From assembly GCA_021823385.1 (NCBI GenBank), contig JAKAOC010000049.1, positions 1 to 9,813 on the forward strand: 9,813 nucleotides of DNA, read 5' to 3'. This document shows positions 1 through 7,015 of this stretch, one piece after another; within the stretch, counting starts at the first letter, position 1, and every line of letters starts with the position of its first letter. Below the pieces are notes generated by a model. The model was not told the origin of the DNA. It did no database searches and worked only from the letters and a program-made list of their open reading frames with translations. The translations under genes and the position numbers were made by a program. This stretch comes from Actinomycetes bacterium. GTDB taxonomy: Bacteria; Actinomycetota; Acidimicrobiia; Acidimicrobiales; Acidimicrobiaceae.

Positions 1-1
1 C

Positions 2-538
2 CAAGGATGGTTGGGCGCTGGAGAACAAGGCCTTCTCCACTCGACGGACGGGGGCGCAACCTTCGTTACTGAGCCGCAGCCGGTTCCAGGGGTGTTCTGC
101 CGCTATTCCCCGGTCAGCGACAGCGTTGTCTGGGCCGACTGCTCCGGCGGGCATTTCGACTTTGCCTACCTCTCGTCCGACGGAGGCGCCTACTTTTCCC
201 AGGTGGGTCCCGACACAGGGACCACACCTACCTCGGCTCCGGCCGGTTCGGTCTTGGCAGGCGCTTCGCCCCAGGTCGCGGTGGAGTCCTACGGCCTTCC
301 CGGTGGCCCGAGCGGCGGGTACCCCTTGATTCGGACCACCGACGGGGGAGCGACCTGGCAGGCGGTGCAAGCCGCTCTCAACTCGACCGGAGAATGGAAC
401 TTGGTCGGCTTCACCACACCCGAGGTCGGCTACGCCTTCTGGAGCACCCAGACGTCCAGCTGGAGTGGCTTCGGCAACCAGCTGGGGCGGACCACCAACG
501 CAGGGGCCACCTGGAGCCTGGTTCCCATCCACGGCTAG
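2..538 (+). CDS. Asp-box (BNR/sialidase-like) repeat protein, 3' end
   Basis: The reading frame is open from the first complete codon of the window, so the gene starts upstream. A TTG at 11 is available but lies inside a repeat unit and is unlikely to be the start. Four Asp-box-like motifs (S/T-x-D-G-G-x-T-F/W) are visible: STDGGATF (41-64), SSDGGAYF (173-196), TTDGGATW (335-358) and a degenerate TTNAGATW (491-514), about 44-54 residues apart. That is one motif per blade of a beta-propeller, as in sialidase, WD40/YVTN and Ycf48-like exo-alpha-sialidase families. Such proteins are usually secreted or surface-attached and bind or cleave glycans. The fold is well supported but the substrate is not, and no catalytic residues can be assigned from this C-terminal piece. 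The gene ends with TAG and converges on the 5-oxoprolinase operon. Confidence 0.75.
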   Translation, partial: QGWLGAGEQGLLHSTDGGATFVTEPQPVPGVFCRYSPVSDSVVWADCSGGHFDFAYLSSDGGAYFSQVGPDTGTTPTSAPAGSVLAGASPQVAVESYGLPGGPSGGYPLIRTTDGGATWQAVQAALNSTGEWNLVGFTTPEVGYAFWSTQTSSWSGFGNQLGRTTNAGATWSLVPIHG

Positions 539-666
539 GGTTGGCAGCCTTCGTTGTCCGGCGCGGCTCCCGTCAGGAGTGGCTGGTGGTCATGACCGGG
601 GGCTCCACTTGCCTGTCCCGCCGCCGGGAGCGCCGCCGGCACGTCCCAGCCAAGGCGGATGCCCTT
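539..666. other. Convergent intergenic spacer
   Basis: This 128-bp spacer lies between two convergent genes. It contains a short direct repeat (CGCCGCCGG twice, around 620-640) but no stem-loop followed by a T-run on either strand, so I do not call a terminator here. I see no small ORF with a ribosome site. Confidence 0.5.
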
Positions 667-2292
667 TCAACGCTCCGTGGACTTGAGCTCGTCCAAGGGC
701 CGGCGCCCCACGGCCAGTCGCGACTCGGTTGCAAGGCGCTGCCGATAGGCGGACCTGGCATCCTCGGCATCGACGTATTGGAAGCGAGCCACCGAGCCCG
801 GGCGTGGCTGGGCGATCAGGTCCAGGTCGGCCAAGATAACTGTCGCGATCACCGGGTAGCCGCCGGTGACGGGGTGATCGGCGAGCATGACGATGGGCTC
901 GCCACCTGGAGGCACCTGGATGGCTCCCAGCGCCAGCGGCTCGCTCTCGGCGAGCGCCCGGTTCTCCCGCATCGGGAAGGCTGACCCTGCCAGACGCACC
1001 CCGACGCGTGACGAGGCGACGGCGATCGTGAATTCGGCCTGCACAAGCAGGCTGCGCTCTTCCTCGCTGAAGCTCTCGAAGTGCGGCCCTTTGACGACCC
1101 TGATCCGGGTCCGCGCTGGGCGGCTTGGGAGCAGGTGGTCCTTGGGTGGTGCGCCGGGCGGTAGCGCCAGAAGCGTCTGCCCTGAGGCGGGCGGAGGGGT
1201 CCCGAAGCCGGAAAGCCTGTCATGAGAGGCCGATCCGAACCAGCGCCGGGCGTGGATGCCACCTGCTACCGCGAGGTATCCGTAGGTCGATTCGGGTGAG
1301 GCGGTGACTTCCACAAGCTGGCCTTCCGCGACAGGAAAGCAGTGGCCTTCCTCCACCGGGTGGCCATCCAGGGTTATCCGGAGGCCCACTCCCGAGCTGG
1401 CCAGATGGAGCGGCGCGAGGGCCCGCAACCTGAGCCGGCCGAGAGGGATTTCGATGGCGGGCGCCGTTGCCGGGTTGCCTGCCAGCAGGTTGGCGAGGTG
1501 ATGTGCCCATGGGTCGGCGGCACCGGAGCGCGGAACCGCCCAGATTCCCGAGCAACGCCTTCCGCCGTCCTCGATGCATGCCGCCCCGCTTGCCTCCAGG
1601 ACCTCCAGGGTCGCGTGAGCGGAGGGATCCGTTTCGCCGGCGTCCTGCTGATGGGGAGGCTCTTTGTCATGTTCAGCGACAACCGAGAAACGGATGCTGT
1701 CTCCGGGGCGCAACTCCATCGGCGGGTCGCGGTGCTCGTCGAAGAGATGTTGGCGGGTTGTGCCAACCAGGTTCCATCCTCCCGGGGTGGCGGCTCCGTA
1801 AATGCCCAAGTACGACCCGCCGATCGCCACCGACCCTGCGGGCACCCGGGTGCGCGGCGAGGCCCTGCGCTGGCGCCGGAATCGTTCCGAAAGCCCGTCC
1901 AAATAGACGAAGCCGGGCGCGAATCCCAGATGAGCGACCGGGAAGGACCTGGAGGTGAGTTCTTCCGCAAATTCCTGAAGCGAGGCATGGGCACCTTCCA
2001 GCAGTTCGGCCAGATCCACACCATCGAGGACGACTGGTATGCGAAACTCGCGTGCGGGCCGGACCGGTACCCTCGCGACGTCCTCTGCCGCCTTGCGTAC
2101 CGCTGCCTCCGCCTCGTCGGGCCCCGACAAGGACGGATCGAAGGTGACCAGCCCCGCGCGGCTGGAGCATGCCACGTCGGTCACGAAATCCGGGGGATCC
2201 TCGGCGAGCCGAAAACAGATGGCTTCGACTTCCCCGGCCTCCGCTGACCGGAAGAGAAGCGCGGCCTCTCCGAAGGGACCGAAAGTCAGCAA
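667..2292 (-). CDS. pxpBC: Fused 5-oxoprolinase subunits B and C (PxpB-PxpC, KipI-KipA type)
   Basis: This is a 541-residue fusion of the two carboxyltransferase-like subunits that, with PxpA, hydrolyse 5-oxoproline to glutamate using ATP, a cytosolic metabolite-repair and glutathione-salvage step. Residues about 1-205 are the AHS1/PxpB (KipI-like) domain, with GFAPGFVYL (123-131), RVPAGSVAIGG (149-159) and PGGWNLVGTT (170-179). Residues about 228-520 are the AHS2/PxpC (KipA-like) domain, with YLAVAGG (339-345), GSAFPMREN (436-444) and GAIQVPPGG followed by DHPVTGGYP (456-480). The linker around 206-227 is polar. The start is TTG at 2292, because MLTFGPFGEAAL matches the usual PxpB N-terminus. 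It lies inside the last codons of pxpA (7-nt overlap), which implies translational coupling. Fusion of B and C is a known arrangement. Misannotation as allophanate hydrolase or urea carboxylase is possible, but the adjacent pxpA settles it. Confidence 0.93.
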   Translation of the reverse strand: MLTFGPFGEAALLFRSAEAGEVEAICFRLAEDPPDFVTDVACSSRAGLVTFDPSLSGPDEAEAAVRKAAEDVARVPVRPAREFRIPVVLDGVDLAELLEGAHASLQEFAEELTSRSFPVAHLGFAPGFVYLDGLSERFRRQRRASPRTRVPAGSVAIGGSYLGIYGAATPGGWNLVGTTRQHLFDEHRDPPMELRPGDSIRFSVVAEHDKEPPHQQDAGETDPSAHATLEVLEASGAACIEDGGRRCSGIWAVPRSGAADPWAHHLANLLAGNPATAPAIEIPLGRLRLRALAPLHLASSGVGLRITLDGHPVEEGHCFPVAEGQLVEVTASPESTYGYLAVAGGIHARRWFGSASHDRLSGFGTPPPASGQTLLALPPGAPPKDHLLPSRPARTRIRVVKGPHFESFSEEERSLLVQAEFTIAVASSRVGVRLAGSAFPMRENRALAESEPLALGAIQVPPGGEPIVMLADHPVTGGYPVIATVILADLDLIAQPRPGSVARFQYVDAEDARSAYRQRLATESRLAVGRRPLDELKSTER

Positions 2293-3032
2293 AGGGGCTC
2301 TATCTCGATGCCGCCCGCGACAAGCGCATCACGGATTGCTCGCGCCGCCCCTGCTGCGCCAGGGGTGTCGCCGTGCAGGCAGATGGAGTCGACGCTGAGT
2401 CGAAGCGTCCCCTCGGCCCCCTGGAAGACTTGACCCTTTGCCAATGCGATGGCTTGTGCGACCTGCTGGTCGAGATCGTGGATGACGGCTCCCGCCTGGT
2501 CGCGAGGGACGAGAGTGCCGTCCTGCCGGTAGCGCCGGTCGGCAAAGCCTTCGCGTGCGAAGCGGATCCCGAGGCGCTCCGCCTCCGCCTCAAGGGCGCT
2601 CGCGGGCTGACCGAGTATGACCAGGTCGTCGTCCAGCTGGGCGATTGCCTCGACGAAGGCACGCGCCTCCGAGTTGTCGGCGAACATGCGGTTGTACAAG
2701 GCGCCGTGGGCCTTCACATGCCGGGCCGTGGCGCCGGCCGCCCGCGCCATTCCCACCAGGGCCGACACTTGATAGATGACGGTCGCGCGCAGCTCGGCCG
2801 AGGTCATCGCCAGGTAGCGCCGTCCGAAGCCGGCTTGGTCTGGGTAGGAGGGGTGGGCGCCGATCGAGACGCCCGCGTCAAGGCAGCGTCCAACGGTTTC
2901 CGACATGCTGAGCGGATCGCCAGCATGGAAGCCGCAGGCCACGTTTGCGCTGGTCAGCAGTGGTATGAGTTCTCCGTCGTCGCCGTGCCTGTTGCTGGCA
3001 AAGTATTCGCCGACGTCACCGTTCAGGTCCAC
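2286..3032 (-). CDS. pxpA: 5-oxoprolinase subunit A (PxpA, LamB/YcsF family)
   Basis: This 248-residue protein has the normal length for the LamB/YcsF family, whose PxpA members open the lactam ring of 5-oxoproline together with PxpB and PxpC. Visible motifs are DLNGDVGE at the N-terminus, SANVACGFHAGDP (28-40), IGAHPSYPD followed by GFGRR (57-72), VKAHGALYN (106-114) and SICLHGDTP near the C-terminus. Acidic and histidine residues in these blocks form the family's active site. The only in-frame ATG, GTG or TTG start is GTG at 3032; a stop lies upstream at about 3120. No convincing Shine-Dalgarno sequence precedes it, so a leaderless or weakly initiated mRNA is possible. It is the first gene of the minus-strand operon, overlaps pxpBC, and diverges from the tRNA gene. 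Confidence 0.95.
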   Translation of the reverse strand: MDLNGDVGEYFASNRHGDDGELIPLLTSANVACGFHAGDPLSMSETVGRCLDAGVSIGAHPSYPDQAGFGRRYLAMTSAELRATVIYQVSALVGMARAAGATARHVKAHGALYNRMFADNSEARAFVEAIAQLDDDLVILGQPASALEAEAERLGIRFAREGFADRRYRQDGTLVPRDQAGAVIHDLDQQVAQAIALAKGQVFQGAEGTLRLSVDSICLHGDTPGAAGAARAIRDALVAGGIEIEPLC

Positions 3033-3113
3033 GTATTGAAAGTTAGGCGGAGCTGCGAGTTGAGCGGCCCGCGCAGCCGTGCGTCTCCTCGCTTCGAGGT
3101 TCGTGAGCGCCGG

Positions 3114-3119
3114 TAGTAT
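3114..3119 (+). promoter_or_regulatory. Possible -10 box for the tRNA gene
   Basis: TAGTAT lies 7 nt before the tRNA 5' end. No good -35 hexamer is present at 16-18 bp upstream, so this is a weak call based on position and the TAnnnT pattern. Confidence 0.3.
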
Positions 3120-3125
3120 CTATCC

Positions 3126-3202
<77 letters not shown>

Positions 3203-3225
3203 GGGGTTACATACAAAACTGACGA

Positions 3226-3272
3226 GGTCACACCTACAAAAGTGCATCACCACAATGCACTGCGGGTGTGAC
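3226..3272. repeat. Two-tier imperfect stem-loop just after the tRNA
   Basis: GTCACACC (3227-3234) pairs with GGTGTGAC (3265-3272). Nested inside, AGTGCAT (3241-3247) pairs perfectly with ATGCACT (3255-3261) around a 7-nt loop. The two stems are separated by an asymmetric internal loop (6 nt against 3 nt). No T-run follows, so it does not look like an intrinsic terminator. Its place between the tRNA and IS remnants suggests the end of a mobile element or an attachment-site relic, but I cannot assign a family. Confidence 0.6.
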
Positions 3273-3287
3273 ATTCGTATTTAATCT

Positions 3288-3312
3288 GGCTCTTCAGCTC
3301 TTAGCGGGGTCT
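3288..3312 (+). repeat. Possible ISL3-family terminal inverted repeat
   Basis: GGCTCTTCAGCTC begins here. It resembles the GGCTCTTC-type ends I recall for actinobacterial ISL3-family elements, and it directly precedes an ISL3 transposase remnant. The matching right end was not found after the remnant, so the element is decayed or internally deleted. Confidence 0.4.
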
Positions 3313-3314
3313 GA

Positions 3315-3737
3315 GGTTCTCGGGCCACCGGCCACCGGGGGCACACCCAGGATCCTCTGTACAAGTCCAGGAAGCTCCTGGTCATGAGAGAGCGGGACCT
3401 GGACGAGAAGACCACCGCACGCCTGGCCTCCCTGCTCGGCCTGGGGGATCCCACCGCCGAGGTGGCTCTGGCCTACCGGGTGAAGGAGGCCCTGGCCGAG
3501 TTCTACGAGATCCCTTCGCCCACCGAGGCCGCCGAGCGCCTCACCGAGATTATCGAGCGCATCAGCTCCCCGGCCAACTCCCCCGAGCTGAGAAGGCTGG
3601 GGCGGACCCTGAAACGCTGGTTCGAAAAGATCATGGCCTTCCACCGGACCAGGCTGACCAACGGCCCCACCGAAGGGCTCAATAACCTGATCAAGAGGGT
3701 AAAAAGGGTATCGGTTTACCGGCTCTCGGGCGCATAG
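3315..3737 (+). pseudogene. ISL3-family transposase, C-terminal remnant
   Basis: The frame opens right after a TGA at 3312-3314 and encodes about 140 residues. ISL3 transposases are usually about 400 residues, so the N-terminal zinc finger/HTH and most of the DDE core are missing. Recognisable C-terminal blocks are GHRG..DPLYKSRKLL (from about 3330), LGRTLKRWFEKIMAFHRTRLTNGPTE and LNNLIKRVKRV, which contain the family's last catalytic glutamate (NGPTE). The usual FGF..F.NYRIR..L tail is replaced by SVYRLSGA and a TAG, so the 3' end is also eroded. An ATG at 3384 gives a shorter ORF, but family similarity continues upstream of it. It is almost certainly inactive. It lies between the tRNA and an integrase remnant. 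Confidence 0.85.
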
Positions 3738-3804
3738 CCCCTGCGTGGCAAATTCCCCGTTGTGCGATAGACCTATGGGGGCCGAGCCAACCTTGGAGGC
3801 GCCA

Positions 3805-4242
3805 ATGAAAGTTGCCCGAATCGCTGGCGGCTATCGGATTGAGGGTTCCGGCCCTGATGTCGAGTTGGCGAACCGCTACCTCGCTCATCTGGCAGCGCGA
3901 AACTTCTCCACCTCGACGGTGCGCACCTACGCCTTTCACCTGCTCAGCTTCCTGCGTTTCACCGATGAACACCAACTAGAACTCGGCTCCGTAACCCCCA
4001 CCGATATCTTCGATTTCCTTGCCTGGGTTGGGCTGCGGCCGCCTATCACCGCTTCTGTGGTGTCGCTGGGGGTTCGGTTGGGTGCGAGCGCGTCGACGCT
4101 GAATCAGCGGATCGCAGCGGTTCGCGGCTTGTTTGAGTACGCCGTCGTGACCGGTGTGCGTCAAAGGAGCCCGGTTCCCGTCTCACGCCGGGCAAGTGGT
4201 TTGGCAGTCAAGCCTCGTGGCCTTCTTGGCCACATCCAATGA
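3805..4242 (+). pseudogene. Tyrosine recombinase/integrase, N-terminal domain only
   Basis: The product is 145 residues. The start is ATG 3805, preceded by GGAGG (3795-3799) at 5-nt spacing; an upstream ATG at 3745 lacks a ribosome site. LANRYLAHLAARNFSTSTVR, FLRFTDEH and TLNQRIAAVRGLFEYAVVTG form the SAM-like core-binding domain of phage-type integrases and XerC/D-like recombinases. The protein stops after RGLLGHIQ, near where the linker to the catalytic domain would begin, so the catalytic Arg...His-x-x-Arg...Tyr domain (about 170 residues) is absent and no continuation is seen in other frames. It cannot recombine DNA as it stands. Being close to a tRNA 3' end, it may be the relic of the integrase that founded this island, though family members are also carried by unrelated transposable units. 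Confidence 0.8.
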
Positions 4243-4257
4243 ACCCAGGAGGGTTCA
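4240..4257. repeat. Perfect stem-loop at the integrase stop codon
   Basis: TGAACCC and GGGTTCA form 7-bp perfect arms around a 4-nt AGGA loop. The left arm starts with the integrase TGA. No T-run follows. It may be a recombination scar or a transcription-attenuating hairpin. Confidence 0.5.
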
Positions 4258-4321
4258 GCGCGCTCCAGGCCTGCAACCCCCAGGGCAGGCTCCTGCGGGC
4301 AAGGTGAGTGGCAACACCTGA

Positions 4322-4378
4322 CGCTATGGGTGGTTCGGCGAGTTCACCACGAAGAAGATCAAGCGCGCCGCCCAGCTA
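4322..4378 (+). pseudogene. Possible IS630-family transposase scrap
   Basis: A short open stretch encodes WFGEFTTKKIKR. It resembles the W-F-x-x-L-T-x-K-x-I-R-R block near the C-terminal end of the DDE domain of IS630-type transposases. Only about a dozen residues match, and a TGA lies just upstream at 4319-4321. It adjoins the 3' end of the ImmA/IrrE gene on the other strand. The call is tentative; the stretch 4258-4321 holds nothing else I recognise. Confidence 0.3.
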
Positions 4379-5476
4379 TCAGCGGTCGCTTGTAAATGTC
4401 AACGTCCTCTTGAGTGACCGGAGCTGTCCCGGTCCTACGTGCTTGTCTCTTTCGAGGCGGCCAGCCACGATGCCTGGCGCAACTGACTGCGCTTCCGCAA
4501 AGGCTCGAACCGCATTCCGACTGAAGTCCGCGGCTTCGACGAACCGACTGTAGTCATCGATCGAGAGCAGGGCGTCACGGGCAAAACTATCGGCCGCTCG
4601 CTCGTCGTCGTCCGGTTGCACGTCCTCCAAATCGGCCCCGTCGACGAACTCTCGACGGCGACCGCCGGACAAGACGTGACCGGCCTCGTGATAGAAGGTA
4701 AACCAGAACTGGTCATCCGATTTGTGTCGCAGGCTGAGCTGGATGACCGCACGAGAGCCGAGCCAGCGCGCTGCCCCGCTAAGGCGGGTGCCGCAAAGTT
4801 CAGGCGTCAGGACGACGATGACTCCCGCCTCGGCGCATACGGTCTGCACTCGCTCGAACACCTGAGCGAACGGCTCTCGCCGCGTAAGAAGTCGGATCTC
4901 GGTCAGCACCTTCCGAAAGCGGCGGGCATCGAACGGCACCGCCTCAATGTCAGCCGCTTGCAGCTCACCCCAGTGCAGCCAGGCGGTAACTGCCTCTGGC
5001 GAAGCGGCGAACGCCGGAGAGGCGCGGTAAGCCGCCGCCGCAGCGACGCGGTCGAAGGCAGCCGGACTGCTAATCCCGAGCCACGAGAGGAGGTGGGCGA
5101 GGGTCGCCGCCTTGGTCGAGCCTCGCTCGATGAGTCGGTGGCGCACGAGATCGGCTATCGGGAACCGGTCGACCCAGGCTGCCTGAGTCTCCAACTCTGT
5201 CTTTGCCTGCTGCCGCGCCAGTATGTTCCGGTACTGCGTCTCCAGATTCGTCCAGAAGCGGGCCGAGATTCCAAGTGCTCGTTCCAACTGGATGGCGGTT
5301 TCCGGCGTGATGGCCGCCTTCCCCTTGATGATCTCGTTGACCGTCTTGAGAGGTCGTCCGAGTCGCTGCGCCAGCTCAGACTGCGTCATCTCCCGGTCCT
5401 GCAGGGCTTCAAGAAGAACATCGCCCGGCGCAACTGCCCATTCCGGCTCCCATCCGGGCCGCGAGCTAGTTGCCAT
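4379..5476 (-). CDS. HigA-type HTH antitoxin fused to ImmA/IrrE metallopeptidase
   Basis: The product is 365 residues from ATG 5476. Residues about 16-85 are a HigA/VapI-like helix-turn-helix (MTQSELAQRLG, TVNEIIKGKAAITPETAIQLERALG). Residues about 190-330 are an ImmA/IrrE zinc peptidase with the HEAGH motif (263-267) and a downstream DERAADSFA helix that likely supplies the third ligand, E292. The HTH should bind the operon operator and repress. The peptidase may cleave a repressor or partner, as ImmA and IrrE do. It overlaps the toxin gene by 11 nt, so the two are coupled. An ATG 9 nt upstream (5485) is the alternative start: the AAGGAGG at 5489-5495 lies 3 nt from it and 12 nt from 5476. 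Both domains look complete, in contrast to the wrecked genes around it. Confidence 0.92.
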   Translation of the reverse strand: MATSSRPGWEPEWAVAPGDVLLEALQDREMTQSELAQRLGRPLKTVNEIIKGKAAITPETAIQLERALGISARFWTNLETQYRNILARQQAKTELETQAAWVDRFPIADLVRHRLIERGSTKAATLAHLLSWLGISSPAAFDRVAAAAAYRASPAFAASPEAVTAWLHWGELQAADIEAVPFDARRFRKVLTEIRLLTRREPFAQVFERVQTVCAEAGVIVVLTPELCGTRLSGAARWLGSRAVIQLSLRHKSDDQFWFTFYHEAGHVLSGGRRREFVDGADLEDVQPDDDERAADSFARDALLSIDDYSRFVEAADFSRNAVRAFAEAQSVAPGIVAGRLERDKHVGPGQLRSLKRTLTFTSDR

Positions 5477-5798
5477 GGTAGTCATCCACCTCCTTGATCT
5501 TGATGTCCGTGACCCGGGTCGTATCGATGCCACCATCGTCGAGACGAGGCACCGGGTTGTGATCCGGTTCGAAAATGAGCCGGTACGGGCCCCGGAGATC
5601 GAGGGCGAATTCGCCAGCCCGATCGGCGCTGAGCGGGTGGCAGTTACCCGGCACGCCGCGCATGTCAGCCAGAGTCGGGGCCGCGCGCAAAGACACCAGG
5701 CGCACCTTGAGGATCTTCCACTGCTCGGCCCCCCACCGCCGGGTGCCCTGGCGGTCGTCGGAGCATGACTTCTCCAACCTCCCGTTAGCCCACGACAT
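5466..5798 (-). CDS. HigB-like toxin (RelE/ParE superfamily, plasmid-maintenance killer type)
   Basis: The product is 110 residues from ATG 5798. The pattern NGRLEKSC, a basic N-terminal helix pair with TLADMRGVPGNCHPL, then DRAGEFALDL, PYRLIFEP, GGIDTTRVTDIKI and EVDDYHG is typical of the HigB/killer family, small RelE-fold mRNA interferases. PYRLIF and the C-terminal DYH include residues that are often functional in this fold. It is first in a toxin-antitoxin pair and overlaps the HTH/ImmA gene, the reversed order (toxin first) that is usual for HigBA. The AAGGAGG at 5811-5817 is 12 nt from this ATG, while an in-frame ATC at 5804 sits at an ideal 6 nt, and GTG codons at 5822 and 5828 are also in frame, so the exact start is uncertain. 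Activity is inferred from family only. Confidence 0.85.
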   Translation of the reverse strand: MSWANGRLEKSCSDDRQGTRRWGAEQWKILKVRLVSLRAAPTLADMRGVPGNCHPLSADRAGEFALDLRGPYRLIFEPDHNPVPRLDDGGIDTTRVTDIKIKEVDDYHGN

Positions 5799-5815
5799 CT
5801 CGATGACCTGCCTCC

Positions 5816-5844
5816 TTGACACTTCCACCCTTAGGGTGAAGACT
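5816..5844 (+). promoter_or_regulatory. Promoter of the Beta-family gene
   Basis: A perfect -35 hexamer TTGACA (5816-5821) is followed by a 17-bp spacer and a weaker -10, AAGACT (5839-5844). Transcription would begin about 5850, just before the AGGAG ribosome site. The -35 overlaps the toxin gene's ribosome site on the other strand, so the two divergent units share control DNA. Confidence 0.55.
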
Positions 5845-5849
5845 AGTCT
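5826..5849. promoter_or_regulatory. Paired palindromes, probable operator between divergent genes
   Basis: CACCCT-T-AGGGTG (5826-5838) is a 13-bp perfect palindrome around a central T. AGACTAGTCT (5840-5849) is a 10-bp perfect palindrome right next to it. Together they fill the spacer and -10 region of the rightward promoter and the leader of the toxin gene. The obvious ligand is the HTH of the HigA/ImmA protein, possibly with the toxin. That is inference. Confidence 0.55.
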
Positions 5850-5866
5850 AGTTGCAGGAGTTCACG

Positions 5867-7015
5867 ATGGCCATGACACTTCAGCTCACGATGAGCAACC
5901 CAGCAGAGTTCGAGCCGGTGCCGAGGGGCCCGGGACACTATGTCGCGGCCCTCCAGACAAAGCCCGGTGAGCTGCAGGCGCTGCACGAGGCGTCTGCAGC
6001 GACGTGGGCAGGCTTGACCCCGCTCATAGAGGTACTTGGTCCCAAGACGCCAGGTTCGGAGCCGTTCAAGCACGCCTGCGTGAATGATTGGGTGAAACGG
6101 GTGGCAGGGGCGGTCGGTTCGCACGCGATCTTTCTTGATCGGCTGCGGCTATCGCCGAACCACCTGGCAGAGGTACAAGGTGAGACCGTCTCCGTGATCT
6201 CGGCGGTCTACGCCGCCGCCCGAAGGCGGGGTATCGTGTTCGTACCGGTGCTGCAGCTGAGCGACGTGGCAGCAACCGTTCGGCAGGTCGCGGACTCGGC
6301 AGCTGTTGACGGGCGCGGGGTGGCACTCCGGCTGCCGCTGCTCGGCACGGTCACAGCCGGCGGAAGGACTTTGCCCACCCTCGTCCAGGAGAAGCTCGAC
6401 ATGGTGCAGGTGGACGTGACCGGTGCCGACCTGCTCATGGATCTGCGCGAGATTTCGGAGGACACGGAAATCGACGTCAATGACCTCGCGGTGATGATCG
6501 GCCATCTGGTCGCGATCGGCCGTTGGCGGAACGTCGTCCTGCTGGGGACGGCGATGCCGAAATCGCTGGGAGGCGGGGTAGTGGAGGCGGGGACCGTCGG
6601 GCGGCTGCCACGCAAGGAGTGGCTCCTGTGGCTTGCCCTGCGGGATGCCGGCATCTCCCGGATGCCGACGTATGGCGACTACGCCGTCCAGCATCCCGAA
6701 CCGCCGGTCGATGTGGCGGAGGGTCAGGGACCGCTAGGCATTCGGGCAGCCATCCGCTACACCCATGAGACGGTCACCGTGATCCCGAGGGCCAAGGAGC
6801 CCCGACACACCGAAGGCCGGGAGCAGTACCGGCAGCTCTGCAGCATCCTCGCCGCCCAGCCTGAGTTCGCTGGTCGGGACTACACCTGGGGCGATCGCCA
6901 GGTTGCCGAGTGCGCCGACGGAACGTGCGAGCCCGGGTGGGAGGACCACTGGCGCGGCGCCGCGACGTCCCACCACCTGCGTTTCGTGGTGGACCAGCTC
7001 GCCCGGCTCAGGTAA
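5867..7015 (+). CDS. Beta-family protein (PF14350-like, sce7725-type)
   Basis: The product is 382 residues from ATG 5867, chosen because AGGAG (5856-5860) lies 6 nt upstream; a TTG at 5852 would initiate before the ribosome site. Conserved Beta-protein blocks are YVAALQTKPGELQAL (25-39), TPLIEV (51-56), FLDRL (89-93), GVALRLPL (151-158), VVLLGTAMPKS (223-233), RKEWLLW (249-255), PTYGDYAVQHP (267-277), IRYT (296-299), GREQYRQLC (317-325), WGDRQVAECA (341-350) and SHHLRFVV (368-375). The family is found near defence and mobile genes and has no proven biochemical role that I know of. Its genomic partner in other bacteria is an sce7726-type protein, which is the next gene here but convergent. There is no signal peptide or membrane segment, so it is likely cytosolic. 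It is intact. Confidence 0.85.
   Translation: MAMTLQLTMSNPAEFEPVPRGPGHYVAALQTKPGELQALHEASAATWAGLTPLIEVLGPKTPGSEPFKHACVNDWVKRVAGAVGSHAIFLDRLRLSPNHLAEVQGETVSVISAVYAAARRRGIVFVPVLQLSDVAATVRQVADSAAVDGRGVALRLPLLGTVTAGGRTLPTLVQEKLDMVQVDVTGADLLMDLREISEDTEIDVNDLAVMIGHLVAIGRWRNVVLLGTAMPKSLGGGVVEAGTVGRLPRKEWLLWLALRDAGISRMPTYGDYAVQHPEPPVDVAEGQGPLGIRAAIRYTHETVTVIPRAKEPRHTEGREQYRQLCSILAAQPEFAGRDYTWGDRQVAECADGTCEPGWEDHWRGAATSHHLRFVVDQLARLR

Noticed and set aside
610..645. Bidirectional terminator between the convergent genes
   Set aside because: The GC-rich stretch is a direct repeat rather than a clean inverted repeat, and no T-run follows on either strand.
1342..2247. Long plus-strand ORF (301 codons) antisense to pxpBC
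   Set aside because: No family motifs, and the minus-strand frame is clearly pxpBC. It is a high-GC shadow.
2169..3116. Long plus-strand ORF (315 codons) antisense to pxpA
   Set aside because: It is the complement of a strongly conserved LamB/YcsF gene and has no motif of its own.
4217..4233. Second hairpin (GTGGCC/GGCCAC) near the integrase end
   Set aside because: It is explained by the codons of the conserved RGLLGH motif, so it is likely coincidental.
4616..5497. Plus-strand ORF (293 codons) across the ImmA gene
   Set aside because: It is antisense to an intact HTH-ImmA gene and its composition is unlike a folded protein.
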